A stretch of DNA of 64,000 nt, from NCBI RefSeq assembly GCF_004022265.1, contig NZ_SAVB01000008.1, forward strand, positions 1 through 64,000. Direction: 5' to 3'. The notes beneath the pieces were generated by a model. That model ran no database searches. It was not told where the DNA came from and saw only the letters and a list, made by a program, of their open reading frames with translations. Within the stretch, counting starts at the first letter, position 1; each line of letters begins with the position of its first letter. Below are positions 61,562 through 64,000 of the stretch, piece after piece. A program made the translations under genes and the position numbers. Origin of the DNA: Paenirhodobacter ferrireducens (lineage in GTDB: Bacteria > Pseudomonadota > Alphaproteobacteria > Rhodobacterales > Rhodobacteraceae).

Positions 61562-64000
61562 TTACTTCCGGAAATATGCTTCGGCCGTGTCTATCTTCCT
61601 CCTAGCTTCGGAAATTTCACCATCCGTGAACAAGTTAGCCTTCGTGAATATGGCGCGCGCCTTCCCAAAATCATGGGTTTCCGTGAAGAACTCCGCCTGC
61701 GTCTCAAGATACATGCGATAGTTCTGCCGCGATTCGTCGCTTCGACCTTGAGTGGTTCGCTCACGCATCCAATTCAGCTCTGTTTGAGCAGGCCCAAATC
61801 TTCTTGCGGCAATAAGTATCTGCGCACTTATCCGATGTGCCTCAAACACATTAGGAGTCATGTTAAGTGCCGACCGTATAGTATTCGTTGCGCCAGAAAT
61901 ATCTCCAGTGACGAGCTCAAGTTCGGCGCGCCTCGTGAGAAAGAAGGATCGGCCGTCTTCAGCCGACAGCACCTCCAACTTCCCCAGAATATCCTGAAGC
62001 TCCCAATTCTCTTGAGCGTTTTTCCCAAGTTTCCTAATCAGTGCGGCCGCGAGGACATCGTAGATGAATGAGTTCGTGGATCCAGCGGCGAGGACTTCTC
62101 TCGCAAATGATTCGGCATCCTCAAGCAACCCGCGTGCAAGACAGATTGACGCAAGCTCGCGAGCGGGAGATGCGCTGCCTGGCGATAGCCGGTAGGCCTC
62201 ACGGAAGAAATTCTCGGCGATTGGCAAATTCCCTTTCAACCTTTCACGAAAGCCCTTCAAGAAGTTGATGTTGCTCTGCGCAAATGCGTCACCTCCATAA
62301 CCTTCCAATAACTCGATGCCGCGCGTAAATTCATCATCATCAAATCGCCTGGACGCTGCTAGGCACAGATACCGACATGCCGTAACGCGACCTTTGAAGG
62401 AAAGACGTTCAGACCTATTTAGGGCTTCTTTGGCTAGCCTTATAGCTTCCGTATAATCGCCCTGATCGTATTTCTCCTTCATCAACCAAACGAAATGAGA
62501 TGGGAGAATAAGAGCGGATACGTAGGACTGCGCCTCAATGCCGGAGTCGATCGAAGAGATGATCGCGGTATCAAGAAGCTGAATCGGTGCAGTTCCATCC
62601 CCGAAGCGAACATTTAGGCCGTCTGCAATTGCACTCACTGCTCGACGCACCTCCGACGTCGAAGCCGCAGCCCGAGGATCTTTTTCGGCCGCAATTCTCA
62701 AGGGGGGGGCAATTTTGTATACAGACCCGGCTGTTTCCAAAACATGAAGGTCGATCAGCCGCTCGAGAGCCTTAGCTACTTGTTCAGGGGCCAAGTCGCA
62801 TCCGGCGACCAGCGTCTCAAAGTCTAGACTCGGAACCATTGTTAGGACTGCAACTACCTTTCTCTCATCATCGTTTAGCTCAATCTGATGAAGATATTCC
62901 GTTCCCTGCCGATGTTTCCAAATATAAAACTCATCCGCTTCCGCCAAGAACACGTCGAGCGTGCGGGCCTGGATTTCCTCAACTATCCGGTAGTGATTGT
63001 ATGGGTGACCCTCGCTCATCTCCGTCAGTTGATCAACCTGAGCGGGATTTGCCGAAATGCCCGCTGCCGATATAACTTTTGACATTAACCGGCGCGATGT
63101 TTTATGGTCGAATGATGTTAGATTGGCATAGGCAACATCATTTCGTCGAAATCGCATTGGCATCATTCTGCGCGCCACAACGGCAAGTGGCGGGTGCGGG
63201 CGGTTGGCTATCTCTTTGATAACCGACTCCGCATCCGGGGTGAAATCGCCAGAGTCCTCTAATAGCCCGCCCTCATCCTCCATAATTAAGGCTTCTCCTT
63301 GCGAGATAAACGAACTAATTAGATCTGCTACTGTTTTGGCTTTTTTCTCGGGCGCCTGCATCGAGAAGTCAAGGTCATACGCCTGAAGATTTTTTACAGA
63401 AATATTTGGATGGGCTGCGAACAAAACCAATCTAAATAATTCTTCAATACCCACATCGGATGGAATAGAAACTTTGGGAAAAACCTGGTTCACTTCAGGA
63501 AACTGGTCGGAGTAAAACTTTCGCACAAGAGTGCGGCGTCCAGACCCATAGATTCCAGATACATATAGCGCCTTGGATGGCGGCCGATTTGGGTCAGCTG
63601 TTTGCGCCTCCAGTGCTTCAATTTCCCTCTCTCTCCCAATGAATGGATGCGCGCCCATTTGCTTTTCAGAACCAACTGAAATCATGGTTCCTTGAATCAA
63701 TCTGGCGGCGCTTTCTGGCGATATTTGTTTGCGAACAATATTAAATAGCTTAAGCACAGACGATGCACGCTGGAAGGATGTCTCATCGAGGCATATTGGC
63801 AAAATGCGTTGAATCGTTCCCCTTGCGGCGAGCTCTATCGCCAATCCCGTCTCGAAGTCTACATAATGTGAGTCAATCGCCGGGCCGCTAAGAAAAATAC
63901 AAAATATATCTGCACGATTTAGAGCCTTGATGATTGCTGCTGAGTTCAAGATTCCCGCGTCGAACGTCTCGGAATCAAGCTCGTAGGTTCCAGGCTTCAG
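61562..64000 (-). CDS. TIR-NTPase-TPR protein, NLR-like candidate antiphage sensor (5' end outside window)
   Basis: The frame is open to the window edge, so at least 812 residues are encoded and the N-terminus is missing. The visible N-terminal part is TIR-like: ALNRADIFCIFLSGPAIDSHYVDFETGLA, where the Glu of VDFE occupies the position of the catalytic NADase Glu. An NTPase domain follows, with a Walker A variant GIYGSGRRT (Arg in place of Lys) and Walker B-like ALIMEDEGG. The second half holds helical TPR-type repeats (RGIELLEGYGG, AENFFREAYRLSPGSASPARELA). Such proteins sense phage products and deplete NAD. Base composition is much more AT-rich than all neighbours. Confidence 0.75.
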   Translation of the reverse strand: MKPGTYELDSETFDAGILNSAAIIKALNRADIFCIFLSGPAIDSHYVDFETGLAIELAARGTIQRILPICLDETSFQRASSVLKLFNIVRKQISPESAARLIQGTMISVGSEKQMGAHPFIGREREIEALEAQTADPNRPPSKALYVSGIYGSGRRTLVRKFYSDQFPEVNQVFPKVSIPSDVGIEELFRLVLFAAHPNISVKNLQAYDLDFSMQAPEKKAKTVADLISSFISQGEALIMEDEGGLLEDSGDFTPDAESVIKEIANRPHPPLAVVARRMMPMRFRRNDVAYANLTSFDHKTSRRLMSKVISAAGISANPAQVDQLTEMSEGHPYNHYRIVEEIQARTLDVFLAEADEFYIWKHRQGTEYLHQIELNDDERKVVAVLTMVPSLDFETLVAGCDLAPEQVAKALERLIDLHVLETAGSVYKIAPPLRIAAEKDPRAAASTSEVRRAVSAIADGLNVRFGDGTAPIQLLDTAIISSIDSGIEAQSYVSALILPSHFVWLMKEKYDQGDYTEAIRLAKEALNRSERLSFKGRVTACRYLCLAASRRFDDDEFTRGIELLEGYGGDAFAQSNINFLKGFRERLKGNLPIAENFFREAYRLSPGSASPARELASICLARGLLEDAESFAREVLAAGSTNSFIYDVLAAALIRKLGKNAQENWELQDILGKLEVLSAEDGRSFFLTRRAELELVTGDISGATNTIRSALNMTPNVFEAHRISAQILIAARRFGPAQTELNWMRERTTQGRSDESRQNYRMYLETQAEFFTETHDFGKARAIFTKANLFTDGEISEARRKIDTAEAYFRK

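Larger units (their letters stand above)
54375..64000. mobile_element. Integrated mobilizable element, left end at tRNA-Cys (right end outside window)
   Basis: The tRNA-Cys fragment marks the left edge. To its right are replication-, mobilization- and cargo-type genes: a helix-turn-helix protein, an oriT-like repeat cluster, a Mob/Pre relaxase with a coiled-coil partner, an XRE regulator, small exported proteins, a metallophosphoesterase and a TIR-NTPase-TPR gene. Orientation of the fragment predicts that the intact tRNA-Cys and the second att copy lie to the right, beyond base 64000. The integrase is not in this window. An integrated plasmid or IME are both possible. Confidence 0.7.

Overview
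The window is GC-rich chromosomal DNA from an alphaproteobacterium, most likely of the Rhodobacterales (Rhodobacter/Cereibacter/Paracoccus type). This rests on codon use and on the order rpmH-rnpA-yidD-ttcA ... yidC-MOSC-engB. No species can be named from the sequence alone.

Layout. 1-375 is the 3' end of eutC. From about 0.4 to 40.3 kb lies a large surface-polysaccharide island. It holds several glycosyltransferases, two of them very long multidomain proteins carrying RgpF-like rhamnan-synthesis modules. It also holds the complete dTDP-L-rhamnose set rfbCBDA (12.6-15.9 kb) with 4-nt overlaps, a carbamoyltransferase, SGNH-type hydrolases and a KpsM/KpsE/KpsT-type ABC capsule exporter (35.0-38.0 kb). 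It ends with a galactofuranose pair, UDP-galactopyranose mutase plus a Galf-type transferase (38.0-40.3 kb). Six sulfotransferase-like proteins lie in this island and a seventh lies at 51.3 kb. Two kinds of phage-like protein are embedded in it: a tandem trio of exported tail-collar proteins (21.3-23.3 kb) and a DUF2793/tail-fibre-like protein with a small partner (32.8-34.1 kb). A fragment of kpsF/kdsD (arabinose-5-phosphate isomerase) at 7.2-7.5 kb suggests Kdo-linked capsule ancestry and past rearrangement. Inference: the island makes and exports a rhamnose- and galactofuranose-containing capsule or similar glycan, probably sulfated and carbamoylated.

40.3-49.6 kb is core genome: engB, a MOSC protein, yidC, a GGDEF-EAL protein with degenerate motifs, ttcA, yidD, rnpA and rpmH, all on the minus strand behind a good promoter. 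A sensor histidine kinase, a small membrane protein and tRNA-Arg(ACG) follow on the plus strand. 50.0-54.2 kb returns to surface glycans with a glycosyltransferase, a sulfotransferase-like protein and a GlfT2-like galactofuranosyltransferase.

From 54.4 kb to the window end lies an integrated mobilizable element. Its left edge is a 3' fragment of tRNA-Cys on the minus strand that lacks the D-arm half, as expected at an integrase attachment site. The element then carries a helix-turn-helix replication-type protein, an oriT-like cluster of inverted repeats, a Mob/Pre-type relaxase and a coiled-coil membrane partner. Three co-directional cargo genes (two of them exported), an XRE regulator with a palindromic operator, and a metallophosphoesterase follow. 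At the edge is a large, distinctly AT-richer gene for a TIR-NTPase-TPR protein, an NLR-like candidate antiphage sensor, cut by the window end. No integrase lies in the window.
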